Assembly: GCA_009801085.1 (NCBI GenBank)
Contig: VNWV01000011.1
Coordinates: 62,001 to 126,000 of the forward strand
Reading direction: 5' to 3'
From: Lasiodiplodia sp. COLG20
Lineage: Eukaryota > Ascomycota > Dothideomycetes > Botryosphaeriales > Botryosphaeriaceae
DNA: 64,000 bases
Shown here piece by piece: positions 22,221 to 34,627 of this stretch. Positions within the stretch are counted from its first letter, which is position 1; each line of letters begins with the position of its first letter. A program made the translations under genes and the position numbers. Under the pieces are notes generated by a model that was given only the letters and a program-made list of their open reading frames with translations, did no database searches and had not been told where the DNA came from.

Positions 22221-25200
22221 TCAGGATCTTTCGAATCCGTCCTGGGTCATAAATCGTCCACTCAGAAGATGACCGAGGTGTGTTTGCGAGAAGACATGAC
22301 CTTTCCTCCGGATGCCAGTCAAAGCCTTGATGAAGACAATTGGACTTCTTTTGAAAGGCGATGAGACGGGCCAGGAAAGCCGTAATCGTGCATTTTCATC
22401 AACAAAACCGTCGCTCCCCACCGAAACCCCCTCTTCATTCCTTGCAGCATCGATCAACACAGCCAAGAAATCAGTCACAGCCTTATATGCTGAAAAGCCT
22501 TCGAAAAAGAGGCTTCCAGAAAACAAGCCAAGCTGGCCTGACACCACCGCATCCGGGTATTGCAATTGAGGAGAACCCGACACAGTGTAAAGTTTCAGAT
22601 CGTGGAAATGGCGCATTGCCTTGGACGTCTTTGCGGAGTAGATATGCAAACCGACCTGGGAAGCTTTTCGGATCTCGGGCAGGAGGACGTTGGCCTCATA
22701 TGGACTGATGATGAGAAGCAGGCCATGATGAGATCTACTTGTAAGGATCCACTTGACGGGCCGGACGAAGTCATCCGAGGTCGAGCACGGTGTAAGATCA
22801 ACAGTGCGAGCAAAGTCGCTTGTTACGAGAAGAGTATCTGCCACGGCATCTGCACACAAATGCTGGAATGCGGAGGTTTGTGACAAACTGTCGAATGCGC
22901 GTTGAAAAGGGCGTACGGAAGCATCGTCGAGGCGTCCAGTCTGGATGAACTTCCTCAGCGCGGGATCAATCTCGTGTTGAAGTGCCTTCGCCGGGGGAGG
23001 CCGCTGGAGCTCTCGTTCTTGCTCCACTTCATGTGCTATTTCTCTTTCCTGCTCTTCCTGGAGAGACCAGTCCCTGCTGTGGCCCTCCTTGAATAGTTCC
23101 CATTCTGAGAGCAGATGTTGAACGGTTGGGTCTTCGTGGGCCTTCTCGTCTGTAAGACAGGAACGGAAAACAGCTTGGCCAGAGCCTTCGCCGTACATCT
23201 CATACAAAGTACGGCCTTCAGGTTCTTCTAAGCGTGTGCAAAACTCAATGATCTGAGACGGCTCTAAAGCAGACCCTTGTAGGAATTCTGCACAGAGGCG
23301 TTTCCGATGACTGTGCTCCAGTCCCTGCATGATCCAAAGCGGCTTGATGGAGCTTGTCGCACGGCATGTCTGATCAAAGCTCCAGCTAAGGACATCCCGT
23401 GAGTCTAAAGCAGCTCCTGGCTCCTTCCCGGAAAGCGCCAGTATTTCTTGATGCACTTCTAGTGGGGCGAAGAAAATCAGAGACTGGTGGCACCCAAGCT
23501 TGCGCATTCTCATACAGGCTACGCCAAGTCAGCATATTGGAAATTAAATGGATGAACTTGGAATCATACCTTGAACAAGGCGATCTTTCGTGGTCTTCGG
23601 CCCAAGCGTGACGGCGGCGCGGGCATGTGTTGGCATCTTGATGTCCACTCCACGAGTGTGCACTTCGTCGAGATATATCAAGCATTTCTCCAAGTTCCGA
23701 TGGAATGCAGAGCGGGACAGCTGTTCAACGAATCCGTGCCGATCCACGACACGCAACTCGTCTGCCTCGTTGAAGAATACCGCAGCAGGGGAATTGGGAG
23801 AAAGTTGCAACCATTTTCTAGCCACGTCTTCGTTGCTCGCCTCGAGAACCTGGGCTCCAACGTCAATGAGAACTGTAACCGGAAGGGTTTGGGAACACAA
23901 TAGTGCGAGCAGTCCTTCGACACTGAGCTTCTTCCCGGACGTGTCTTTGGCGTCTACGTATTGGCGGTTTTCGTGTTGAAGAAGCATGTTGGCTACCATT
24001 GCGTTCGTACGATGCAGTTGAGGCAGATCGTTCTGGCGAATGGACAGAGGTAAAAGAAACTTGTTGTCATTGGTACCGCTGAATCCAGTGGTTGCTTGCA
24101 TCTCGGATGGAATGTCCCATGCCGACGTCGATAACTTTGCGGGGAATTCCTTCCCTTCGTGCGGGAAGACTACGGTTGTCATGAAGTAGTCTGCGGTAGA
24201 CTTCGAGAATCGCAACTGTGGATATATGCTTTCTTCCCATGATCGTTCATCCTCGAGGTTAACTCCATGAAGGCTCTGGATGGAAATGTTGGGGCAATCT
24301 CGTGCCCATACTTGATACTCGCTGTCAGGGTCAGATTCACGGGAGAGGTGGTCAAATGCTTGCCGCAGTTGATCTGGAGTCAAACCGCTGTAGTAGTAGC
24401 TTAGACACGTCAGCACAATGGCAACGTCCGGATGGCCAAACTCGGCGCTGATTGACGGAACCCCTTTGGCTCGATATGGCACTGCCATCATGCAGCGCGA
24501 GAGGTCGAGCCCGTAGTTGACGAGCCAGCGCTTCTGTTGGAAGGCGAACAAGAGAATGTTGTTGGCGATCAACCCCCGAAGTAGAAGTAGGATTTTCCAA
24601 TTTGCGAAGTTTCCAAACTCTTGCTCCACAAGTTCCAAGATGGGCCGGGGTACGGAACGGTCTCGAATGAACGCCACGGTAGCCTGGCGCACACTGGATG
24701 TGCAGTGCGAAAGGGAAAGACCAAGCAGGTTCCCGCGCTGGATCTCGTCGACGACCCGGTCTAGTATCGTGGGGCCAATCTCCGGGTTCAAAAACGTGAT
24801 GATGGGGAAGCTGCGACCCCGAAGGTCCACTTCGACATCTCGAGAGCCCTCAGTTTGCAGGCGGCTGGCCTCACGTGCGAACAGTGTGAGAACCCTCTGA
24901 GTGATGACCCATCTCTCTGGTTGGCCGTCCATGATCCTCTGAGTGCCCATGGAGTATACCAGTTGAAAACGTGGGTCAAGAATAGCGTCACTCTCATCAA
25001 GGACGTCGCGGCATGTCGCACCGAGCCACTTTTCCAGGCCTACCATTTCCCAGGCCAATTGAGGTTGGGTCTGAACTCGTTCGCGGCCCATCAGCCGGAA
25101 AGACATCATGTGCTCCGGAAGAGTCACCACAATGCATTGATCCTGCTGGCATTTCTCGAAATGTGCGCGGAGCTGAGAAAGTTCAGTTTCGTCGAGGCGG

Positions 25201-28200
25201 TTCTCTCGTGTGAATGGTGCGTGGAATATGCGGCGATCCACTAGACCACCGAGGCGTTGGGAAAGTAAATCCAATGTTTGCTTCAAGAGGGGCTTGAGAA
25301 CAACGAGCCTCCCCAAGCTTTTGCCATCTGATAAGGCGGTCATCACCATCGGAACAATAACAGATGACTTCCCTTCGCCCATATTGAGTTGCAGAACTGC
25401 GTTTTCTCCACGGTCCGGCTGGATCATCTTGTTCGCCACTTCGGCCTGAATCTCGCGAATGGTCAGGTTGTTTTCAATCTCGATAAGAAGCCAGTCGGGG
25501 AAGTCGGCAGCATTCCATGATTGGTGGCCCGGCTCCTCTGCTTCTTTGTAAAAGCCCAGAACGTCATTCCGATGACTGAAACTCAGGAGCCTTTCAACCC
25601 TCTGAAGGGATGAAAGCAGCTCGCCCAAGGAGACGAGAAATTCCTTCCAAGGACCAGGCACTGATGCCCGCCGATGCGCAGACAGGCATGCAAGTAATGA
25701 CGCCGCATCGATGCGTGGCCACAGCCCTGCGTCGCGTAAAGATAGCTCTGAGACTTTCTTCGGGCTCAATGCTACGTTGAGCGAGCGGAGGGAGTCGGCG
25801 AACTGCTTTGTCAGTGCTGCCTGGTGCGTAAGAAGCTCGTTGTTCGACAATGGAATTGTGCGGGGTGTTTCAGGGACGTCCGCTTCCTTGAGGGACTTGA
25901 GGCTAGCTTCCAAGTCTTCAGCATAAGCCCTGCGAATAGCATCACTGTCATTCTTCATGCTGTGTATGGTCGCTTCCAGTTCTTCCAAGCCTGGCAAAGA
26001 TTTTGCACATTGATGGGGCCGTTTTGCTTCAAGTGGTGCAGGAATGACCGGCGAGCTTGGAGGAACCCTCGCATGGAGGAGGCTTGTCAAGTCGGGTGCT
26101 ACAGCAATTGACGTCTTGTGGTGGGTCAGCTGTAGCCGTGATACAGGTATCAGTCGTGGTATCTCTTCGCGTTTGCGGTGAATCTTCGAAAGTTCAGACT
26201 GCAAGCCGGAAATGTGCATCATGAACTTTCGATTGTCGTTCCACGCCGTAAAGAGGATCTCGCACTCCCTATGAATCAAATACTCTTTCCCATGCAGGAG
26301 ATTACCAGCTTGTGATACGCTAGGAGCATCACAGGGCCACTGGCTACAGATGCGATTGACGGCCGACTGTACTTCTTCGTTCCTTTCGTGACGGAATTCT
26401 TTGAGCCTAAGATCCCACAGGTCTTTCGATTCGCCATGACGTCTTTTAGGCTGTTCTATGTGCACTGAGACCGTATTTTGAATTCGGTGGCGATCCAGGC
26501 TCTCCCCTGACGTGAGGTCGTACGAATGTTTCAGAGGTCGGATGTCCTTGAATTGCGGGGAGCATGCGACGGCCAGAAGGGTCCGCACTAACGGAAGTGA
26601 GCCATCCTGTTCGAAAGCAATCATTGAGAACAAGCGCATGAGCCTGTATTGATCAACTTGTCGGTCACAGCCTCTACAGAGCTCATACAGTGAGCCCCAT
26701 TTGTCCCCAATTGGAAACTCCAGGAGATCGTTACAAGTCAGCGTTGAGAAGTCGGGCGGTTCAGAGTAGTTAGAAATTCGCCCCCATCTCCTCACCTTCC
26801 ACTCAAGGTCTTGAACCACGTCATGTGTCTGGGGCCATAGTCGAACCAAGGTAGCTGCTTCGTACACACGACAGGCTCCATCGCTATCGATGTTGCCGTC
26901 TCTTGCATGGTACACACTGTCATCTTTCTCTCTTACTCCTAAGTCCGTGTTGCGAACTGACGAGTTGCGATTCGATGCCCTTCGCAGAAGGTGCGAGTTT
27001 CCTCGATCTTTCAAAAGCGAGGCAGTATCCGGCCCTGGTTGTAGCATGCTGACCTGAGATGCATGGAGGATAATGTCTGCAACGAGAGTTTGGAAGTCCT
27101 CATGTTGCATTAGTTCGCCAAGATCCGGATCCCATTCAATCGTTTGCATCTTCTGCAAATTCTTCGGATAGAAGTGTCGCGCAGGAGTCAAGGCTGCAAT
27201 TCTTTTGAGTAACGGAAGAGCCTCCTCGCTGATTGGAGTCGAAGTCCTGAGTGACTGTTCTCGCAGAGTCCGCAAGGCCTCTTGAGTGCCAGTGTAGCCA
27301 GTGAGTGGGTCCGGCACCACTGAGCTTGTTACAGCATGCAAATAGGCCAGATACAGCTGACTGAGGAAACCTTGCTGACTCCGTAGGCGTGCTAGTCTGG
27401 CATCCAACTGATAGTGCATGAAGGAGAGTTTCTGCGTGTGGCCAAGAACTATCTCGACCTGGCTGTGGTCGTCATCTTTATTGATGGAGCACTTGCCGTA
27501 TGGTACAAGAACACTCCTTTCCTGAGTGCTGGGATGCAGGTCAAGGTGTCGGAGCACGAGCTTGTTCCGCAATCCAATCAAGCATCCGATATCTTGGTCG
27601 GGATCCACAATTGCTCCGAGCTGTTTGGATTCCAAGCCGCCGTCCTGGTTCACGGTGAAAGTTAACCGCATTCGAGGGATTTCGATCTCAACTCCAGCCG
27701 CATTAGAGGTGATGATGATATGATCACGCCGTTCTAGGGTCTGAAGAATGTCAAGAATCGATCTAGCCAGAGGGCTTTCCCGATCCAACAGTCGTCTACT
27801 GTCCATATCCATGTAAGGGCTGGCACTGTTGTGAAGATGGAGCTTCCAAGGCCTCCTGGGCGGATCCCAAGCAGATACAAGCGGCCTGAAGTCGATTTCA
27901 CGACGTTGCAAATCCATCCAATGAACGAAGTTCTCGCTGAGGCTCTCAGGCAGATCGGGCTTCAGGATCGTATGAGGTATGAGGCGGAGATGGGAATCCC
28001 CAATTTTGGCTTCAACGAGAAGTTCTCCTTCCTCCATCGTCAGGTGCACCTGAAATGCTGTTAGCTCTTGACTTTCATTTATTAAGATAACTCACCTCGT
28101 GACCGTTGATCAATTTGACCGACATATACTCCATCCGGCTCAGGTGGGACTGAGTAACGTTGAGTATACGCTGTTCAATAATTAGCACGTTACTGCGCAT

Positions 28201-31200
28201 GGAGCTTGAGTAGTGAGACTTACAGAACCAAACAATCTAGCGTAAATTGGAGCACGCATATACTCCGGGGGGAGTCGACCAATACGTCGCCAATCCAGCA
28301 AGAAGGTTCCGGACAAGATGTCGTAGTGACAAGACTGACTGGCGTTGTCCGACTTGACCACACGAGTGGAGCATAGCCACCTATTTTCTTTGCCAGCCAA
28401 AAATTCCCAACGCGCGTTCAGGCCTTCCAGTCCATAGGCATTGGTGATTCCAGTATTGACACCACTTCCTGAAACCTCGATCAGCTCTCTGAGGCGAGCC
28501 TGAAGATTCCGCGAGAACTTCTTGTCCAGGAGAATGGCCTGTTCAATTTCAACGGGAACATGTTGGTGTGCGGAGTAATTATCATTGAGATAGATAGATG
28601 ATTCCACAAAGCTTGCAACGTCGCACTGGTCGGCCAAGACAAGATGAATGTTGCCATGGTCAGTATTGTACGTCATTCGACAAGTGAGCGCAGACATGTT
28701 AATGAAGTTCCTCATTCTCAGGGTTGCGTCTTCGGTGGGACACTGATCAATGCCGCCAGAAATCTCTCGGCACCAAGCGAGTGCTACACTTCGTACTTCT
28801 CGCAGCATCCGAATGATTCGACTTGCTACTGAGGAATGTGAGCTGAGAGTCAACGCTCGGAGGCCTAGTAAAGCAATTGTCGCAAGCCGGCTTTGTTCCT
28901 TCCAGTTTGAAGTGACATTGGAGAGATGGCTTTCCAAGAGGTCAACGAGCTGAGCGCAGAATTCCAGATCCTCGAAATGTACATGAGCTGCTCTGAGAAT
29001 GGTATTTTCCGCGCTTGATCCTGCCTGTAGAGCTGTCTGTCGAAGAAGCACATGAACGGCCGGGGCGTTGAACGACAGATCCGCAGATCCAAGCTCTCGT
29101 ATGATGTTTAGCCACTGGATCCGCTCACCTGCCCTCAAGGAGGCAAATGCGAGAAATTCATGAGTGGCTATTTCAGCGGTGCAGCTGTGTTGGCTAGCCA
29201 ATCCTTCGTTTGGGGTATAAGATGTGGTATCCACGAAATCCTGTAAGTTTGAGTACGGTCCGGTAGGGAGCATCGAAGTGCAGTGTCGGTCAACTTTTGG
29301 CGTATGCTTTTGGTCCCTCACCCAGCAGCTGGTGCTTGTATCAATCAATTCGTATGTCAGGCCATTGTTGACTGAAATCGACGTGAAGTCGACCGGAAAA
29401 TCTTGGCTTCTGTAGTGCGACCGGAGAAAGGACTTTGTGTACGAGCCTAACGTAATTATCCGGCCTTGAGGGCAGGCATAGGTGCTCAAAGGGTCATATT
29501 CAAGAACCAGCTGGCGAAGATCATCGCCGGAATTTTGCTCGGGGCGTCCCAAGTACTGGGTTATGAGCCATGTGGCATCACGCCAGGCCGAAAAGGCAGT
29601 GGGGCAATCCAGCTCGAAGATGACTGATTTCGCTTGTGTCTCGTCAGAGGGTAGTGGCCACTCATCCACGTCAATTTCCATATTCCTCGCCCGGCTCGAT
29701 GTCTGACATTTCTCGCAGGAGCCTGCGTGAATGGACTCTCCCCATCTACCAGTAAAGTACGAATGGCTCATCCTAGACTCGTCGCGCATGAGTCGTCGGT
29801 ACTCTTCCGATCTTTCCGCCCATTCCGAGCGCTTGGCTTCTCTCCTCCTTCCGGCCTCTGCTTCGACTTTTTTCCGCATGCTTTGGTGGGCTTCGGATTG
29901 GGCGTAAAACTGGACGCAAAAAGATCTCGAAGACAGTTGGCCTAGGATGGGTGCGTTATTTGAGTCTGCTTCCCGCCAACGCGTTGCGAGATGAGTTTCA
30001 ATGCGGTCCAAGATCTCCATCTGGCATCGGTGTGGAAGTAGAAGTGGGCGTCCAAACTCCACCGGAATCTCGGGGGGAAATTTCCGCATCAGAGGATGGA
30101 TCTGCAGACAAAGGGTGTCCAGATTCCTCCACATTTCCAAAATGGCCAGTATCATGACGGAAAGCGCCCGAGGATTCTCAGTGTACGTGTCACGAGCAAA
30201 GTCGAGGTAAATGCGGAATTCGACAAATAACGAGTCGCAGTCAGCTGGGGTTCCTTCCCGGCTTTTTGTCCACGAATGGAGATCTTCCATAACCCAGGTT
30301 TCGAAGTCAGTAAGAAGAACCAGGTCAAGAACCGTATCTGTTGTTCGATGCAGACGAGGCAGGCCATCTGCCTTGAATGCCAACCGAGGTCCGGCTTCCA
30401 GGTCAAGCTCAGGCAAGCGTGACTTTTCAGTTTTGCCACGCGTAACAGCATGAAGATATTCACGGCTGTTCGTCAAACTGAGGGTGCAGTCATCGTCGGT
30501 TGCTTGCTGAGATAGTTTGGGGATTGACAGTAATTGCTGCGTCTGAAACTCTGACCAGGAAGAGTCCAACCTGGCGCGAATTGCTGCCACGGCACTTTGG
30601 ACGGCTTCCGCAACGTACGGTAGTGCTTGATCGCCAAGTTTAGATAAACGCCGTGCAGTCTTCACAGCAGCAATCATTCGTATATCGGCCCCAGCATGTT
30701 CATGGACAACTTCCGTACAGATTCTGGCCATGAAGAATGCCATAAAGTTCTTGTACTGGTTTCGTCCTTGGTCTTCGGGAAAGGTGTGTGACAAGAGGAT
30801 TTGCATGCTGACACGAAGAACAAGCCAGAGCGGAGAGCGTCTCCAAGGCAGCTTACTGTGATCCCAATTGACGTCATCACGAACATGCTTGATAACTTCC
30901 GGACCTTTGCAGGGTTCTCCCCAAGCACAGAGCATTGGAATGAGAGCCTCAGTCACCAGCCTTGGATGGGCGGTCTCACGTTCCTCTAGCACGATGGACT
31001 TTGCCTTCTTAGTGGTCGGAATGGAGGATTCCACGTGCTCACTGCTCATCTGGTGTAGCATCGTGGCTAACTCATCGGTGAAGTATTTATCCTCAAGGAG
31101 GTGGCTTCCAAAACTGATGGTCTGGCCAGGAAATCTCCAGATCAGGCGATCGGAGGATTGCATCACATGGTCGGATACAGCTGAAGCCTCGAAGGCATGG

Positions 31201-31611
31201 ACCAGGACATTTGCGGCATCTTCACGGAAGAAGAGAAGTCCCGAATTCTGTGCTCGAACGAAAACGATCATGGCATCTACTAATGATTAGCTCAAATTTG
31301 CAATAGTGATTAGAGATTGACGGACCAGCAGGCTTGAGGTTCTTCAGATTCCTTTCCATAGCGGCTTTCGAGTCCAACGAGCCATTGGTCATGTCCCACA
31401 AACCACGCAGTGCATAGCATACTGGCTTCCATTTTTCACGAGCCTCGGGGGAAGACTTTGTGAGAAATAAATCCAGAGTCTCCGATAGTGACTGCAACAG
31501 TAACTGCTCTCCGCTTCGTTCGATGTCCGTGTTTTCTTCCTGCTGAGGCAACTTCGCTGGCAAAATGACATGATTGATGAGAAATTCGAAGGCGTTCCGG
31601 CTGGACTTCAT
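22221..31611 (-). CDS. Giant DUF6606/DUF3638/DUF3645 protein with SF2 helicase-like motifs (3064 aa)
   Basis: Five exons: 31611-31326, 31279-28224, 28170-28096, 28049-23570 and 23518-22221; phases close. The N-terminus (EFLINHVILPAKLPQQ; IVFVRAQNSGLLFF) is of the DUF6606 type. DUF3638 lies around residues 1990-2190 and contains a Walker-A-like LNMGEGKSSVIVPM (about 2030) and an acidic box DVLDESDAIL (about 2161). DUF3645 is at about 2330 (MAVPYRAKGVPS..FGHPDVAIVLT). Near 2610-2645 are VHTRGVDIKMP and, across the last intron, LVQACMRMRKLGCHQ. These four sites resemble helicase motifs I, II, V and VI; the GEGK-S form recalls SecA. The family is widespread in fungi at about 3000 aa, and I know of no established function. 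ATG context CATCACCATGAAG supports the start. Two MCB-like boxes lie about 550 nt upstream. Confidence 0.88.
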
Positions 31612-33113
31612 GGTGATGACGGTCTCAGTCCTTCAGCCAGGAAAACTTGTAGGTAGCAGAATGGTGGCGGGGATCGCACAAATATATCCCAAAAAGCGGA
31701 GACCTGCTGAGGGTATCGTGCCACGTCATACATGGTGCAAACTCAGACAAAATTCGATCAAACTTTGGCACAGAAAGGCTTGGAAGGTCTCTGAAGAAAG
31801 CAGGATCCATGGCTCGCTTGTCCCGCAATGATTTCGCCCCATTCTGCGCTAGATTATTTGTCTGGTCAATTCTGACACTGAGAACCTTGTTTGCCTGATC
31901 ATGATTCCAGTACAGAGGGGTCAAAAGTGTACGCAAACCTGTACTTTCGCTGTTCGGTTTGATGATTTACTTGAACTTTCCACTTTGTGTGCACTGAGCG
32001 GGTGCTGCCGAGCGGTACGATAGTGTAAGTGAGTGCAGACGGTTGAAAGTGCAACTAGGCAGCAGTGCTGAGGAGGCATGCATGACTGATGCTGAAAAGG
32101 GCAGAGGCAGACAGGGTTGCGATACTTGCAGGCACGGTGATTGGACATAACGCGACGCGTTGTATTGCATAGCGACGCGTCTAAGGTACGACCCGCTGGG
32201 CGCGACGCTGCATCGTGTGTTGGCATTGGTGGAATGGAGGTCTGAGCGCGAAGGATCGGCGCGTCTTTGACGCGATCAAGCTCGGCTCGTTGCCTGGAAA
32301 CAGTTAGACCACTAGTTTGCTGACTCAGGTGCACGCCCCGTAATCTGCCGCGAGACCTTTGACGCTCCATCAGGCTCACAAGACACCAGCGCCAAACAAA
32401 GAACCATCTTCTTCGAATGTCGCCCAACTTCCATAGGAACCGATTGTGCAGAATCATCTTCGGCATGCATGCCACATGATACCCGTTCGAGAGTCGTAGG
32501 AAGTTTCCGCTCGTTCCGGCGGGCTGAAGTGGTGATGTCGAAAATAGCAATCTCACCATAAAACAGTCGGCTATCTGTAGGCATTTAGAAACAGTACAAG
32601 CTGTCCCTGAAGATCCGTGCCAAGAGCTAGCACGCGACGCAGGCGCATATTCTCCTGCTCTGAGCAAATCATTACACGTGACCCAGGATCATCAACATTG
32701 CGACTGGCCAGGTTGAAGTGACGTGCTTAATTTCAGCAATATGTGAAACAGCACTGAGAACTTTGGCGCGTCAGAAGCACGGGAAAAAGCTTCCAAGAGA
32801 CGCAAGAAGCTTATTCAAAGCTTGGCATGAAACACGTGCCAGACGTGGCTTACCTGGTGCAACGCGCTGTGTCTGCCATGCTATCTTATTTCAGCGCGAT
32901 TGGCAACAACACGTAGCTTCACTTTTGCTCGAAGGGTCTATATTAGAGTCTCACGCGCCGAGAAATGTCTCCAGAGCTCTCCAATTGTGCGCAGTCAATG
33001 ACGTAGATCAAGACACCGGATCGGTGCTTCAATAAGCTAATCACGTGATAAAGAGAGCAAAGAACACACACGCTCTCCCTCCTCCCCTCTCTTGCAACCT
33101 ACCCTCTTCAACA
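31612..33113. promoter_or_regulatory. Divergent region upstream of the DUF3638 and UstYa-like genes
   Basis: 1.5 kb with no gene I can support. A 103-codon minus-strand frame at 31625-31936 and a 248-codon one at 31921-32667 lack domains and splice logic. Paired ACGCGT boxes are at 32155-32180. The region should contain the promoters of both neighbours. Confidence 0.4.
32155..32180. promoter_or_regulatory. Two MCB-like boxes (ACGCGT), 20 nt apart
   Basis: ACGCGT occurs at 32155-32160 and 32175-32180, both within GCGACGCGT. ACGCGT is the MluI cell-cycle box bound by the MBF complex in fungi, which drives S-phase and DNA-repair genes. The boxes lie about 550 nt upstream of the DUF3638 gene and 930 nt upstream of the UstYa-like gene. 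The regulatory role is inference. Confidence 0.35.
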
Positions 33114-34125
33114 ATGGCAGAGTACGCGGCGGTCCCTCACACTGAAGATGACGAGCATCTGCCTCGTCGCAAGCGGCGTTTCTCTCCCTCCTCACTCTTC
33201 TCTCGAGATCAGCTGGCAGAGTTCTCATCTGCGCCTGTCGCCATCGCTGCCGGCGTGCTACTCACAGCCGTCTCAATTTGGGTGCTCTACGCAATCTTCT
33301 CCGGAATCCTGGCTCACCGACAGGTCCCTCTTGGCGAGGAAATCAACAGTCTGGTACCCGAATGTACGTACCATCACCTTATCTCACTTTCACCTGACAT
33401 AAATTTGACGGTTCTGACTCACGTTCTCTTCTCCAGTCCCAAGAGTCCCACGAGTCTGGTGGAACGACTCTTCGTACGGACCAGATGTCGATATCTCCAC
33501 GCTCACCAAGAAAGACCGCGAGCGGGTGCTCGACAACTGGGCCGAGTTGATACCCGGTAAGTGAAGCGCAGCTCCTTGACTCCGACACCAGAAAACGGAA
33601 CTTTGGACTAACACAAAACCATCCAGAGGGCGAAGGCTTCGTCCCCGTCGACGACCCCAGCAAATCCACACTCCCGCCCCCACTACAGAAGGACGACCCC
33701 TCCGCCCCATACTACTACGCCATGTCCGTCTTTCACCAGATCCACTGCCTGGTACGTGCCATTCACACTCCCCACCACATCTTCCCAATCATTACACCCA
33801 CTAACACACCTTCGCGCCGCAGGACTCCATCCTCCGCATGTTCCTCGACGCCGACCGCGGCGACCACCGGTCCCACTCGCACGCCGGCGACACGGCCCAC
33901 GCCATGCACTGCTTCGACTACCTGCGCCAGGCCATCATGTGCTGCGGCGACACCGCCCTCGAGGGCGCCGACCCGTACACTATCGCGAAGGGCAAGGACA
34001 CGCTTTCGTTTGGCACGTTTGGCATTGGGAGCACGCATATGTGCAAGGACTATGGCGCCATCTATGCGTATGCGAAGACGCATGCGAATCCGAGGTGGCT
34101 GGGGCGTGGATCGGGTCAGGACTGA
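33114..34125 (+). CDS. DUF3328 (UstYa-family) membrane oxidase-like protein (265 aa)
   Basis: Four exons: 33114-33363, 33437-33556, 33627-33751 and 33823-34125; phases close. The N-terminus is basic and is followed by one membrane segment at about residues 42-66 (VAIAAGVLLTAVSIWVLYAI). The two HxxHC motifs that define DUF3328/UstYa are present: HQIHC before the last splice and HCFDYLRQAIMC after it, as HAMHCFD. Such proteins act as oxidases or cyclases in fungal ribosomal-peptide (ustiloxin/dikaritin) and other secondary-metabolite pathways, in the endomembrane system. No precursor peptide with repeated Kex2-flanked cores, no second UstY gene and no other metabolite enzyme is beside it. It looks like a lone family member, so its substrate is unknown. 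ATG context CAACAATGG is good. Confidence 0.9.
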
Positions 34126-34627
34126 GGAGCTTTCCTGGATTTTTCTGGTGGATTTTTTTGGCGTTGGGATGGGTGGCGAGGTTTGTGTTCTTGGAGTCCG
34201 GGGGCATGGAGTTACGGTAGGAGCCACAAATATTGCACATCTTGGGTAATCACCTGAACAGCTGTAATATACTCACATGGTCTTTTCAAAAACAGCTAAG
34301 TTAAAGGCAGACGGTTTTGATAGCAACCTCAAAACGCTCTGCAATCATTTATGGTCAGCTGAATTCAATAAACTTCTCATCGTGCGTTACCACAGAATTT
34401 TGTTTTCTATCTACCCATGGGCTAGCCTTCATCCTGTTTACATTTTCCTATATAGCTCAACTCTCCAAGGGGAAATCCAAGAAGACGAAACAAAACCTTG
34501 AGTGAATGGGCGCATTGGTCACTGCATTCTCTAGACACTAAAGACTTTGATTGAAAAATAAAGACAGGACCAGGCATTGTGTCAACGGAGTGAAACTTTC
34601 ACAAGTATGATTCCGTTTTCTCCTGCA
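34126..34627. other. Convergent 3' intergenic region
   Basis: About 500 nt between the ends of the UstYa-like and second helicase genes, moderately AT-rich. No gene or RNA recognised. Confidence 0.4.

Noticed and set aside
31625..32667. Minus-strand open frames upstream of the DUF3638 gene
   Set aside because: No domain, no start context and no intron solution; composition like the surrounding intergenic DNA.
33114..34125. UstYa-like gene as part of a ribosomal-peptide (dikaritin) cluster
   Set aside because: No precursor with repeated KR-flanked cores, no second UstY gene, no methyltransferase, P450 or transporter nearby.
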